Shown here: in pieces, positions 21,801 through 31,626 of the stretch | Position numbering within the stretch: the first letter of the stretch is position 1 | How the letters are laid out: the number at the start of each line of letters is the position of its first letter | Assembly (NCBI GenBank): GCA_018136815.1 | Contig: CM030939.1 | Span: 186,001-250,000, forward strand | From: Isochrysis galbana | Taxonomy: Eukaryota > Haptophyta > Isochrysidales > Isochrysidaceae | DNA length: 64,000 bases | Reading direction: 5' to 3' | Notes under the pieces: model-generated | What the model saw: the letters and a program-made list of their open reading frames with translations, nothing else | Database searches by the model: none | Told to the model about the DNA's origin: nothing | Made by a program: the position numbers and the translations under genes

Positions 21801-22849
21801 GAGAGCAGGAGCGGCTGTGTGAGAGACTCCTCCACAACAAGCCGCTGGTAGCTGCAAATGTCGGTCGCACACTCGACTGGGAGCGCCCAGTGCGCTTCCT
21901 CGAAGCGGCCCTTCGCGGTGGTATACGAAAGCAGCAGCCCCGGCTGGCCGTTATCGTGCGCAAGCACACCCAGCAGCAGCTTTTGCCCCCGCGGCAGCCC
22001 GGCCGTCGACACCTGAAACTGGTACATGTCACGGTCGGACGCGATAGCACCCTGTCCGTCTGCAAGGAAGTTGTGCATCATAGTGACTGGCCGAGAAAGC
22101 GGCAGAACCACTCTTTCATCGGGCTGTGGCTGCTGGTCGAGCGACGGTAGCAGCCCTGGTGTGAGTGTGCTTGTCGTTGAGGATGGGTCGGCTGAGTCGC
22201 CGGGCAGCAGAAGCTCGCCAGTTTCGGCGATGTGCACACCGCACGGCTTGGACGATCGCCGGTGAGCCGCTACCTCATACAGTTCGTCGAGCGCCTCATG
22301 GCCGGCTATGAGCGCAGCGGCGCCAGCGTGCGGTTTGTCTGCGAGGCCAGTGTAATTTGCATGGACAATACTCAGCCCAGCGAGCCCACCACCACCATCC
22401 TTTCCCTTGAGCTGCAGTAGCAGTAGCTTGGCGGGCCGCAACATGTTGGGCGCACCGCCTGCGCTTGCCACCTCTCTTGCTAGGGCCGCTCGTCGCAGCG
22501 CATCCCACTGAGGGTCGGCCGCAGCGAGTCTGGGGGCCCAGAAGGCGGCGGCGTCTGCAGAGCCGTTCACTGAAGCAGGACACGGAATGCTTCGCCTCCA
22601 CACGCGCGTGCCCAGCCCGCCGTGGCCGAGCTGCGTCCGATCGATGCATGCACCGAGCAGCGCTCTCGAGAGCAGCAGGTCTAGCAGAGGCGTCTGAAGT
22701 CCTCCAAGGTGTGGCGCGGCGAAGACGAGGCGTCGTGGCAGGCCGCGCGGCCCTGCCTGCAGCTCTATGAACCCCAGCCGTGGCGGTACCGTCGAGCAAG
22801 ACCAGAGGTGAGAGAGCAGAAGAGAGAGGAGAAGGCTGAGCCGCGCCAT
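18899..22849 (-). CDS. Predicted type I membrane protein with cytosolic RRM
   Basis: An intronless reading frame of 1316 residues. Residues 1-20 look like a signal peptide. Residues 21-580 would be luminal, with NGS and NYT sequons near residues 95 and 165. One strong membrane segment lies at 584-607 (SLFLLAVVLLVAGVVLL), followed by a Lys/Ala/Pro-rich linker. An RRM follows at about 890-972: RNP2-like RVWVAPLT, RNP1 GYGFVYFK, and a FLGRSLLVRE end strand. The last 300 residues are Gly/Ser/Ala/Pro-rich. The RRM should bind RNA on the cytosolic face, so the protein could tether mRNA or an RNP to the ER or another membrane. The luminal part has no family I recognise. It starts beside a 700-bp purine tract (CT-rich in the gene's sense). 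A second frame at 18796-18960 suggests a possible alternative C-terminus. Confidence 0.75.
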   Translation of the reverse strand: MARLSLLLSLLLSHLWSCSTVPPRLGFIELQAGPRGLPRRLVFAAPHLGGLQTPLLDLLLSRALLGACIDRTQLGHGGLGTRVWRRSIPCPASVNGSADAAAFWAPRLAAADPQWDALRRAALAREVASAGGAPNMLRPAKLLLLQLKGKDGGGGLAGLSIVHANYTGLADKPHAGAAALIAGHEALDELYEVAAHRRSSKPCGVHIAETGELLLPGDSADPSSTTSTLTPGLLPSLDQQPQPDERVVLPLSRPVTMMHNFLADGQGAIASDRDMYQFQVSTAGLPRGQKLLLGVLAHDNGQPGLLLSYTTAKGRFEEAHWALPVECATDICSYQRLVVEESLTQPLLLSLRSVSLASATERMRFTVHSQPLVVTRLKVGERRHITVEPEEPLEGQPAAGAGDLLLPAMFFYSVRVPALHELLVQVDANQPVLLAASTDGLVALVSSSPRLLAEGFPGNPAELLMRSMEKDHTVHVGITLLSPPDGFTISTSLEEAPVPPPQDISELARELEATGVLDGLTSSERASIIQQVHAEEVALGHLSLSHLAPLRERAPSVRELPSSTFRFGLFAPIDDVFDAFGTDSLFLLAVVLLVAGVVLLTTLHFLIKVDDEVARASVTRTRTGNGRKEGRSKAGVGMAASQRLASGGAANGSAVAKGGKACASKPSSQAPAPAPVQATATKSDMRRRRGHNIDGADAATAALAFSPPAPPAASAPAPPSTPAIVQATPQKAEKPANAKGGGGDVSKRAPERVAASTMPAPTPAAAPNKEREKGKKDKATKTVDASTSMGPAAPEPASKSPAAEKQQNNTLKASSKAGESNKKRSGGANVAVALIADSGSTAASYAEESPKPATEKPRRVHGGPPGVVAASPGFANDIAPKPRSIEQGPRVWVAPLTATALDHERELRAAFAAWGTVTSVKIKVDGNRASPGYGFVYFKEEGVVRSLLAHIEAGGEAPTFLGRSLLVREAVFKAGSPLAAELQCNTGQFSRGDPHGSAAAAAPAQAAAGANASDNAKRGGGWLQAVRRTNVASASATAPAPAPMAAATTCAAATAQIPTPLTWDAGPAFLPVKEGQTNARLEAPEGNRLSGLRIDPFSSGADAPLPGMGTPNSSGCMLHSALDELGSSMLRDLLDSPSPFEKRDTHRTSGGSLPLGASTFAPTIAAPPAHCNQTWGETPVDSRVPAASFGMEEPASRTALLGRNAPMTSFGSPPTASNAAACAPWWQSGGNVCLGSLPLPSGSGGLPLQNGAMAASPAMRPIPGCSPPIGPAATPSWGGFGGTPPFVSLSPPGASSPAAQYSGQQRRGEEDGGWAA

Positions 22850-22852
22850 GTG

Positions 22853-23219
22853 GGGAGAGAGGGGGTGGGGCGGGGGGAAGAAGGGGGAGGGGGTGAGGGG
22901 GGGGGAGGGGGCGAGGCAAGGGAAGAAGGGGAGGGAGGAGGGCGGGCGGGGTGGGTGGGGTGGGAAGAGAGAGAAAGGGTGGGTGGGGGGGAGTGACAGG
23001 AAAGGTGTGGGGGAGGAGGTTCAGCCCCTCTGGCCCCCCCAGCCCACTCCCGCTCGCCAGCGAGGGGAGGCCAGGGAGCCGGGAGACGGGGGGGGGTGAG
23101 AAAACGGGAGGGGGGAGAGGGGGGAGAGAGAGAGAGAAAGAGGGAGAAGAAAGAGGAGGAGGAGAGAGAGGGAGAGAGAGAGGGAGAGAGAGAGAGAGAG
23201 AGAAGGAGAGAGAGAGAAG

Positions 23220-23288
<69 letters not shown>

Positions 23289-23304
23289 GGGAGAGAGAGA
23301 GGGA

Positions 23305-23378
<74 letters not shown>

Positions 23379-23407
23379 GGGAGAGGGAGAGAGAGAGAGA
23401 GAGAGAG

Positions 23408-23438
<31 letters not shown>

Positions 23439-23442
23439 GGTG

Positions 23443-23529
<87 letters not shown>

Positions 23530-23541
23530 TGGTCTGAAAGC
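22853..23541 (+). repeat. Polypurine tract: G-rich block then about 430 bp of (GA)n
   Basis: 22853-23110 is G/GA-rich. From about 23110 to 23541 the sequence is almost pure GA with a few GG and A interruptions. It lies immediately upstream of the RRM gene start at 22849, so it is CT-rich in that gene's sense. The long Arg/Glu or Ser/Leu frames across it are artefacts. Confidence 0.9.
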
Positions 23542-23703
23542 GAGGCGTCGTCGCAGCGGATCGTTTGTGGGGGCCAAAACAAAACGGCCCCCAGTTCGCT
23601 CTCGCGTGGGTTGAGGTTCTACTTTTTTCGTCGGATGTAAATAAAGTACTCGTTGCCTAGAGGCTAGAGCTCCTCATCCAGCACAGTTTTCTATTAGATG
23701 CTC

Positions 23704-24170
23704 TAGACCTTCAACAAATATGCACTTCTTGAAGGTGTAGACCCAGAGCCTGACTTTTGGGCACGGTCATTTAAGGGCCCGTGGCACATAGCCGTCAACG
23801 AAGACTGCGCACAACAATTCCAAGAACGATACGGAGAGCTCACCACCCTTCGCGCAAATCAGACAGACATAAAGGTCTGCGTGAAGATCGAATCTCTGGA
23901 GGAAAAGATAAACAAGCGAGGCGCCTCCTCGCGTAAATCGCTATACAATGCGCTACAGGACGTGGCGGCCCACCAAGTCGTCGAAGCCGAAGGCTTGGCG
24001 CAGGCAAAGCAAATCACGCTCAGCGCCCTCATTAAGGCATATCGAAAAAGTGGGCCTTACGTTCTTGAAGGGCAACCGCGAGAGAATGAAGCTCGATGGC
24101 GGCTCGGGCACGTTTGTGTCCAAGGCGGCGCATTTTCAATGGATAAAGATGCCTACCCCCACTCCTCTGC
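23704..24170 (+). pseudogene. Broken exon: frameshift, then cut by a repeat
   Basis: After a likely acceptor (CTCTAG) a frame opens with DFWARSFKGPWHIAVNEDC and runs to ALIKAYRKSG. At an A5 run (24044-24049) the coherent sequence moves to another frame (LTFLKGNRERMKLDGGSG, then KAAHFQWIKM). It ends abruptly where the 760-bp repeat family begins. No family is recognised; a one-base indel plus an insertion or rearrangement explains it best. Confidence 0.5.
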
Positions 24171-24612
24171 CCCCTAAGCTGGCCTCCAGGAGCCTCCAGG
24201 GGCCGCCAGAGGGCAGCTGGAGGCCTGCCCCGCGGGCGCGCCATCGCGCGTGCCGCAGGAGAGGGGAGAGAGCGCGCGGAAAAGGGGGTGGGCGGAGCTC
24301 GAGCTCCGCCCACCGAAAAATTGGTAAGTCCCGCTCCTGTTTACAGGATAAGTCGGGACAGAGTCGGCCGCCCACTCGGAGCTCGGAGACACAAGAGGAA
24401 GGGGGGGAAAGATCACAAGATCACCTGGGGGAGGCGCGGGCCACCGGACCATATCTAAGCCCTTCACCCCAATCCCCCTAGTAGTGTACGGGGGGAGCCG
24501 CCTGATGGCGGGGGGAGAAGGGCCGGGGGAGTGGGGGTGTAGAAAGTATGCTACGTACTACGTGTGCAGTAGGTGCAGTGGTTCCATTCGCCGCGAGTGC
24601 GGTAAGAGTTTT
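24170..24612 (-). mobile_element. 760-bp family, truncated copy 1
   Basis: Reverse-oriented copy lacking its 3' end. Shared blocks include CCTCTGCCCCC, the palindrome-like CCTGTTTACAGG, the GATCACC/GGTCCGG block and GTGGGGGTGTAGAAAGT. The 5' end (GCCGCGAGTGCGGTAAGA) matches the copy at 42621. No matching target duplication was found. Confidence 0.75.
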
Positions 24613-24795
24613 GAACAACGGGAAAACATGGGGTTACACGCCCCGAGCAACAAACACAAACATATTAGAAAAATGATAACCCCCCTCTACCTCTACACGG
24701 TGGACAAATATTTTAACGTGGTAATGTCTGACAACATACAACATACTGCAGGCAGCGAGAGGACTGGACATACGGAACATCTCCTAACATAACGT
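24613..24795 (+). repeat. Coding-like repeat, pair of 33040-33215
   Basis: Translates to a segment containing LHAPSNKHKHIRKMITPLY and VDKYFN. The minus strand of 33040-33215 gives LHAPSNKHIRKLISPLYKVD and KDFNLQISDD. The similarity is clearest at the protein level, which suggests old copies of a mobile-element protein. No family can be named. Confidence 0.55.
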
Positions 24796-27629
24796 AAAAG
24801 TTCACGTAGGACCACCAGCGGACAGCGCGGACAGTCCCTCTAAGGGGTAACAGAGCAAAGCTGCGTCGGAACAACAAAGACCCCACAAGCTCCCGCCCCC
24901 TTCTCTCCAACTCCTGGCCGAAACAGCGCGCGCGGCCTCCCCGAAGCCAGTATCTCCGTAAAGAGGGAACTGGGGAAGGGGAAAGGGGTTGATGATGGTT
25001 AAGGATGGGTATTAGGGAGGGTCATTAGCACGCTGCCTCACGCCGCACACGTAGCACCGATTTTTTAAAAAGATTTTTTTCTTCGATTGAGAGTTGTGAC
25101 GTATGCCAACGCCCGAGGTTTGGGTCCACTTCTTCGCTTGCCATTATTAGTGCAGTGTACTAGTAGGAGGGCCAGAGCAGCACGCAGACGCGCTCAACAA
25201 TTTCGGATTCTCGCCATGCCGCTGTCTGTCTGGAACAAGAAAACAATTCCAGAGAGAAGCTTCAGGAACAAGAATGATGGCGAGAGAGAGAGAGCAAACA
25301 ACACGAAACACGCTTTTCGTCCAGTGCTTTAGACCACTTCTAGAGAACTTGGAGGATGTGGCTGCTCATGAGGGAAAAGCGCAGGAGAGGTTCCGAATGC
25401 TTCGGCGCATCAGTTGGACGGCTCCGGGTTCACCGCAAGTCTCGCAGTACCATTCCCATTAGACAGCATATGTCATATGGATGTGTTTCACATCGTAAAT
25501 GCTGTGTGTATTCGGCCAATACTAGCGCTTGTGGCGCCCGTCAACGCTCCGTCGACGCGCCAAGGTGTTCCGACATCCTGCACCTTCAGCAAACAAACCG
25601 CGTCATCTCGCACACAGCTCTCTACTCTTCATCAAGCTTGGGCGCTGGCAGCCGAGGCGGGTTCAACATGGCCGACAAGTTGGCCATGGTGAAAAAGCCG
25701 CCCAATGCGACGGTGAGCGTTCCGAAAACAGCCTTGAGCATGTGGATGTCTGATCCATACCAGACGGGGCCCGCCATCGCCGCGCTCGTCTACGAGAGAA
25801 AGACAGGGGGGGGGGGGGGGGGGGGATTCGGTCTCGCCAGAGTGATGGCGGGAGTGGGAAGTCGAGGGCCGTGGTAGTGCATTGCGGGCGCAAGAGCACT
25901 GCCCGTGCGGCAAGTGGGGAAGCAAATGTACAAGGAAGGGAGGCAGGGAAGGAGAGCGACGAGAGGGGAAGGAAGGGAAAGGGAGAAGGGAGGGGGGGAA
26001 GGGAGAGGCGAGAGAGGAGGGCGGCGCCGCACCACACCACCGACTCTTGTCGCTGTCCACAAGGGTTCAGATACCGGTTGGGGAGGACAAGCCAGTCCCG
26101 TCATGTTGTATTCTGTATTTGTTACCCCCCAGAAGCCAACGCCCCCCAGCCCCCGGGAGCCAGGAGCTATCGGGGCCCCCCGAGAGCAATCGGGGGGAAA
26201 ATTTTTCCCGATCGCCAACAGCCCCACCGAGATGAACGCCGCCGTCCGCTACTTGTCGCCCCTTGTTCACGTTTCCGTGTGTGCGCTTTCTATGGGTAAC
26301 TGGAGCCTGACGCGGCCTAGACTACAAACTACTAAAATTATATTGTGCTAGGGCTATCTGCCGCTCCACCCTTAGAAAAAAAAACTTCTTAATATTCTCG
26401 CCGCGCGCGCGACTACGCACCCTTATTGTGCTGCCACGCCCGCTACTCTCATCTCCCCTCCACCTGCCTTGCGGCTCGTCCCTCGTGCACTACCTAGGGC
26501 CTAGGGGTTGGGTGTTTGGGGTTCACAGTGTGAGATTCTGGTGCCAAAAGGTGACAATAAGGGCTCGCTCCAGCGGCTATCTCCCCGGGTGCCGGGGACT
26601 TAGCCGCTGCAGCGGCCGCGGAGGCCCGCCGCGCGCCGCTCCCCTCCCCCCCCTTCCCCCACTCCTTGCTCTGGCAGCCCAGCTTGCCACAGGGGTGTGC
26701 TTGCGCGGCCAACACCAAAGGTGAGCCCCCCCCACGCTGCCTGCCGCGATGTGCCCCTTCACGCTCGCCGCGCTCGCCTCCAGGTCGTTCTCGCACTCCC
26801 CCCCCTTCGCAGCGCGCAGACGAGCGCCAGAAGCCAGGTGCGAGCAGCGCGCGCGCAGCGCGAGCCCCCCGCCCGGCCTTGGCCTGGGTGTGCCATACCC
26901 AGCACCTGACCCCGCCCCAGCCCACACCCGCCTCGCAGCAAGCTTCCCTGGCTGAAAAGTCAGAGTTGGCGTCTCTCTCGGCAGGCGCGGCCGGTCAACA
27001 GATCGGCTACAGGGCTCGAAGGGGTCGAATTGGGGGGGCAGTGCGCGTGTGTATTCGTAAGATATGTGTATGGACTGTCTGTGCGCCGCATGGCGACGCG
27101 CAGGCAGTCCATATGTGCGCGTCTAGAGCCTGATTTCTAGTGTGTGTGGCATGTTTGAAAGGGCGCTGGGGGCACCATTCGTAACATAATTTAATGAGAT
27201 AAATAAATCGATCTATCGTAGAGTTGTCAAATCACTTGTCGGTGAACGACAGAGAACTTATGTTTCCCGGTCGCTGCATTACAGTTGTTTCGCCGGGCCC
27301 TCACCCTCTCTAATCCTCCCCCGAGAGAATTCTCCTCTCCCGCCTCGCCTCTCGCGGCTGTCTCCCCGGGTGCCGGGGACTTGTCCGCTTGAGCCCAGTT
27401 TTTTCTTATTGTCCCCCAGCGGGACTTTTTCTCACACTGTGTCTTGTAGCAGGCGGTGTGTTCCGATCCTATCACGGATGGTTTTGCGTGGTGTGCACCC
27501 TAGAACTTATATTGGGATGAGGAGGTGGAGAGGGCCGCATGGGTCGAGCCGTGATCTCTCCCTTTCTCTCCTTGTTCGCTTGTGTGAGTCTCCCACGCAA
27601 TCCCCCCGTGTGTGCGTTTGATTTGTGAG
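24796..27629. other. 2.8-kb region without a supported gene
   Basis: A plus-strand patch at 25660-25800 (FNMADKLAMVKKPPNATVSV, then SMWMSDPYQTGP) looks protein-like but ends in a G run at 25807-25826. A motif of the type CTCCCCGGGTGCCGGGGACTT occurs near 26580 and 27362. 27400-27630 resembles a retroelement leader in base composition. Nothing else is supported. Confidence 0.45.
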
Positions 27630-27775
27630 CGATACTGTTAGTGTGCCCTGTGCGTTCAGTGGCCCCCTTTGGTATCTTTTAACTTGTGATGAAGTAACAG
27701 GATGCGCGGCGCGCCGCGCCGCGCTCTCATCCTCAAGCCACGGGGGGCCGCGCTGCGGCCCCCTTGTGATAGATC
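27630..27775 (+). repeat. Mobile-element leader, copy B
   Basis: The partner of 11835-11965, sharing GTTAGTGTGCC, GTGGCCCCC, GGTATCTTTTAAC and the GCGCGCCGCGCCGCG block. It lies about 160 bp from a minus-strand coding remnant, as copy A does. Confidence 0.6.
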
Positions 27776-27935
27776 CCCGATAGGTTGTCCACTCCTTCCT
27801 CCTGCGCCATCGGGCTATCGGTTTCCATGTTTCCTTGTTGAGTCCGTGAGGTGGGCGGTCAAATCGCGGGGAGTTTTGAGGGCGGGGGGCAGGTAGGCGG
27901 GTGAGACGTGGGACGCGGCTTTGTGTTGTGCGCGG

Positions 27936-28290
27936 TTAGGCGAGTCTATCCATTATGCGGAGCGCTTGCGCTACCGCGGTCAGGTTCATGCCCAGCGTTA
28001 TCGTGCCTTTGTCGTTGATCGTAAAGACGGGGGCGCATAGCGCATAGCTCTCGCGGGGTCTTGATCTTGGGTTTTCTTCCCTGGGAGGCTTTTCTGGTGC
28101 GTGCGGCCGAGGGTCTCTCGGGGGGTACGAGGCCTCTGGCGAGTACTGTGAATCTGCTCAGGGTCTTTTCGATGACCGGCACGTGGTGGAAGGTATAGTT
28201 GTCAAATTCTGCTTTGTAGAAGTCACCTATTATGTACCTCCATGCTATGAGGTAGAGAGCTTTGAGGCTGTCGGGTGTCGGGACAATAAT
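27936..28290 (-). pseudogene. Frameshifted C-terminal remnant of an unknown protein
   Basis: The minus strand reads PDSLKALYLIAWRYIIGDFY, then YKAEFDNYTFHHVPVIEKTL and a basic linker (RKASQGRKPKIKT). Around 28040-28050 coherent coding moves to another frame, giving APVFTINDKGTITLGMNLTA and ALRIMDRLA, then a stop at 27936-27938. A one- or two-base indel joins them. An upstream stop near 28300 limits the piece. The protein is probably from a mobile element; I do not recognise it. Confidence 0.5.
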
Positions 28291-28499
28291 ATTATTATTA
28301 CAAAGCTAATCACGCTCCCCACCTCCCAACACACGCGGTAACACCCCCAGCTACGCGGGCTGAGTTTTCATCTTCTCACTCTCTCCGTCCGCCACACTGC
28401 ACCCCCCCCCCTCCTCGCCGTCGTACCCATGCGCAAGCGGCAAGCAGCCGCGGCGGCGATGACACTGGCGTCGGTTGTCGGCGCACAGACGCTGCTCGA

Positions 28500-28870
28500 A
28501 CGTCATGCTGGTTGGACTTTCCGTCGAAGGCCCTCGAGCTCGACTGACCGAACCGTCACCTGGAGATCGAAGAGCGTGGTGTGCGCAGCGCATGTCAACA
28601 GGCCATTCACGAGGGGGATGCCGCTGTAGCTCAGCGTGAGCACCGGTGGCGCGCAGCGTGCCGCCTGCGCGCCCGCCACGCCGACGCGCTTCGCGTTGCG
28701 CTGCGCCGTGTTGTGGCCGAAGACGCCCGTCGGCACCTCGGCGCGGCCCGCGCGCAGGTCGGCCGCGTGCACCGGCGCGTCGAGCTGGCCCACGTTGGAC
28801 GTTGGCCACCAGCGCCGCGTCGCCGCGCTCGTACAGCGCGCGCAGCCGCGCGAGGCGCGGGAGGCTGCAT
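28500..28870 (-). pseudogene. DUF1501-like fragment with 7-bp duplication
   Basis: The minus strand gives LPRLARLRALYERGDAALVA then NV, and in another frame VGQLDAPVHAADLRAGRAEV followed by PTGVFGHNTAQRNAKRV. This order (Leu-rich helix, gDaalvANVG, FGHN) fits DUF1501, a secreted protein family. The frame is broken by a tandem 7-bp duplication (ACGTTGG twice, 28792-28805); removing one copy would restore ANVGQL. The rest of the gene is missing on both sides. The family call rests on motif memory alone. Confidence 0.5.
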
Positions 28871-30438
28871 TTAATTTTAAAATACTGTTCTATCTACAAA
28901 TGTGGACATTCGATCGCTCAATTCGACTGATGTCCCACAATTGACGGGACGACACCTCATCACCTCATGCCAGAAGGCAGAGCTTGGGGTTGACCGACAG
29001 GCCTTCCGGAGGGGAATTGGTGCCTGAGAGGGGGGACGCGAGGCGCCCCCCCATGCTGAACTAAGTATAAACTTAGTTCAAGTTGAGTCAAGTAACCTCC
29101 AGGTGACAATGATAGGTGTTAGCAGGGATGGGGATAATTGAACGCTTTTGGTCTTGGGCTGCTTGTGGGTGGTGGCACGGGCCGTGGCTCGTGCTCACCT
29201 GATCGGCCTTGGGTGCAGCGCGCGCGCTTTGGCGGCGCGGCCATGGTCGCGGCCCGGTCGGCCGTCGGGGCGGGGGTGGCGGCAGGGGAAGAGGGGAGCG
29301 ACGCAGCGACGCGCGCTCTATGACCCTATCTTTTTAAAGATAGTTGCTCCAAGCAGAGCGTAAGAAAAATACAACACAGTAAACCCCTGCCCCCCCCCGG
29401 TACACCCCCCTCCCCCTCCCCCCGCCCTCGTGGCATGGCGTGCCTTCCACGGTGCGCCCCCTCCCTGCCCCCTTCCCCCTCCCTCCCTCACTCGCCCGCC
29501 GCGCTCGCTCGCCGCATTCCATGCGCGGCAGATCTCTGACTCATACCTCCCGCCCTCTTCGCGCTCGGCCCCGCTCCCACCTCCTTCTTCTCGCCCCACT
29601 TTCCCAACCTCTTCGCCCAGCCTCGCTCCCATGCCCCCCTCCCCCCCTTTCCCCCCCTATCTCCACTCTGCCTCCCTCTCCCCCCTCTCCCCTATCTACC
29701 CCTCCTCTCATCCCTTTCCCCCTCTCCCCCCTTTCTTCCCTCTTCTCCCTCTTCCTCCCCCTTCCCCCATCTTGCCTTTTTGATGTCTTCACCCTTTCCA
29801 CATGTTATGCCTCAAAGCGTCCGGGATCACTCACACCGTACGCTGACGCCCCTGAGTGCCGCTCTAGGAGGCATACTTTCAAGGGCTTTACACTATGGGA
29901 GGCTGCCTCCCTCTTTCCCTTTGCTCTCTTGCCCTTTCCTCCCCTCGCGCCCTTTCCTCCCTTACTCACTTTGCTTCCCACGCTCCTTTGCCCAACTCCA
30001 CGAGTGCCAAGGATTTGTGGCGTCCGTCAAGTGAGCGACCTCGTAGTCGCAGCGCCATCTACAACCCCTGCTCACTCGCCTTGTGTGGGCAAGAGGAAAC
30101 ACTTTCCCTCTCCACCCAGCCTTCGCGAGAAGCTGCGAGACACACAGACTCCCACGCCATGGCAATGATGTAAGAACACAAAATAGGTTAAGGATTCTGA
30201 CCCTTCAGTGCGGAGGACATATGTTTCAGCCCAACCGAGCCATGCCAGCACATTTCCCAAAGCATGCCCTATGCATTCAATGTCCCTTCTCAATCAGTCA
30301 CTTTCCATGCCCCCTTGCGGCTGGCTCAAGTGTCATGCCTCAACCACGCTCTCGATGATTCCATATCTGCGTTATTTTCTCGAAGCGGGGCCACCGGCAA
30401 AGTCCAGGCCTCGGGTGTGGAAAAAAAATTACTGAGAG
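28871..30438. other. Intergenic region upstream of the kinase gene
   Basis: 29060-29083 holds a TAAGTATAAACTTAGTT end motif of the 760-bp family without a visible body. 29329-29343 has an inverted TATCTTTTTAAAGATA. 29380-29800 is C/T-rich low complexity. 29800-30438 has no motif-bearing frame and may contain the promoter of the kinase. Confidence 0.5.
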
Positions 30439-31626
30439 ATGCGTGCCTTGTTCCCATTGTCGCAGGCTGCCCGAAAGATGAAGAGCATAAACGGCGCTGG
30501 TCTTGTGTCGTGGCGCTGGAGTCTGAATCAGCTCCGAACCCTAGAATCTTCTGTTGCACTCACACAGACGTTGCGCGCGCGAGCTTCGCGCCACGCTGAG
30601 GTCCTTGTGCGGAGTCGACCGTCGCTGCCAGACGATTACTCGTATCTTGCGTCCGTCACATCGCAGCTCGAGAGAAGCTTCTCCTCATTTGAGAATTCTG
30701 CCCCGCAGACCGCGGTTGCTGATCTCGACCGCTGTCTCCGCACATGTGTCGGAGAGCTGCGAGACGCTGGCTTGGATGAGCGCTTGCACCCGATCACTCA
30801 GAGCCTACTTTCCTCGAGCTTTGCCAACCTCATCTCAGCTCGTGTCCTGCTCTGGCGGATCAATCAACTCGATGGCCCGCGACCGCCTCCTCTGCCTTCT
30901 TCAACAGACGGCTGGAATCCAACAGACATCCCTTCCACTCTTGCTGCTGAGGCCATTTCCGCCGGCGTGTTTGGCGAGACGCCCTTTTTGTCGGACATTG
31001 TACTAGATGCAGTTGACGATATGCGTGCCTTTTGCCGAGAAAAATTCGGTGACGTGCCAGAGGTGGACATCCGCTCGCCACAACTAATGCCCATGTACCC
31101 AGAGATCTCAGCCACTGATCAAACAGCCGCCAAGTACGCCGCCCCGGATTGCTTGAGAGACGGGCCCGTTGTCGTTCCGCCATATGTTCAATTCGTGCTT
31201 CATGAGCTCCTGAAAAACGCACTAGCTTCCCACATATACCGCGTTGGCGTGGAGCGCATTGACGAATTGCCTGACATTGAGCTCCGCTATGGGATCCAAA
31301 GTGGCTGGGGACAAGTGACCATCCTCGATCACGGAGGTGGGTGGCCTGCGGGTGGGGCCGAGCGCGCTGTAAAATTCATGTACACCACACGCCCTGGACG
31401 AGCTCGCGGGCACGGTGAAGCATCTTGGCAATATTCCCGTGCACATGGTTCGCAGCTCGAGGGGCTTGGCGTGGGCCTTGCGCTCTCCGAGCTGCATGCG
31501 CGCTTCCTCGGCGGCGACCTCGCTCTAGGTGGTCTGCCGGGGCAAGGGGCACATGTAACTTTCTTTTTCGATGTGACGGGCGACCGTACAGATTGCTCGC
31601 TCGTTCTGCTACCGATGGCCTCTTGA
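30439..31626 (+). CDS. Mitochondrial PDK/BCKDK-type protein kinase
   Basis: A 395-residue intronless gene, the usual size for pyruvate or branched-chain 2-oxoacid dehydrogenase kinases, which inactivate their dehydrogenase by phosphorylating the E1 alpha subunit in the mitochondrial matrix. The N-terminus is basic and Ser/Ala-rich like a presequence. The C-terminal GHKL ATPase domain is complete: N-box VLHELLKNAL (about residue 252), G1 DHGGGW (297), a KFMYTT lid segment (about 313) and G2 GLGVGLALSELHARFLGGDL (342), ending in GQGAHVTFFF. The N-terminal four-helix part is present but divergent. Which dehydrogenase it regulates cannot be told. The ATG at 30439 is preceded by repeat-poor sequence and no upstream in-frame extension is needed. 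Confidence 0.88.
   Translation: MRALFPLSQAARKMKSINGAGLVSWRWSLNQLRTLESSVALTQTLRARASRHAEVLVRSRPSLPDDYSYLASVTSQLERSFSSFENSAPQTAVADLDRCLRTCVGELRDAGLDERLHPITQSLLSSSFANLISARVLLWRINQLDGPRPPPLPSSTDGWNPTDIPSTLAAEAISAGVFGETPFLSDIVLDAVDDMRAFCREKFGDVPEVDIRSPQLMPMYPEISATDQTAAKYAAPDCLRDGPVVVPPYVQFVLHELLKNALASHIYRVGVERIDELPDIELRYGIQSGWGQVTILDHGGGWPAGGAERAVKFMYTTRPGRARGHGEASWQYSRAHGSQLEGLGVGLALSELHARFLGGDLALGGLPGQGAHVTFFFDVTGDRTDCSLVLLPMAS

Noticed and set aside
23096-23640. Arg/Glu or Ser/Leu open frames of 170-430 residues in the GA tract
   Set aside because: Any frame of a GA repeat lacks stops. Treated as a microsatellite upstream of the RRM gene.
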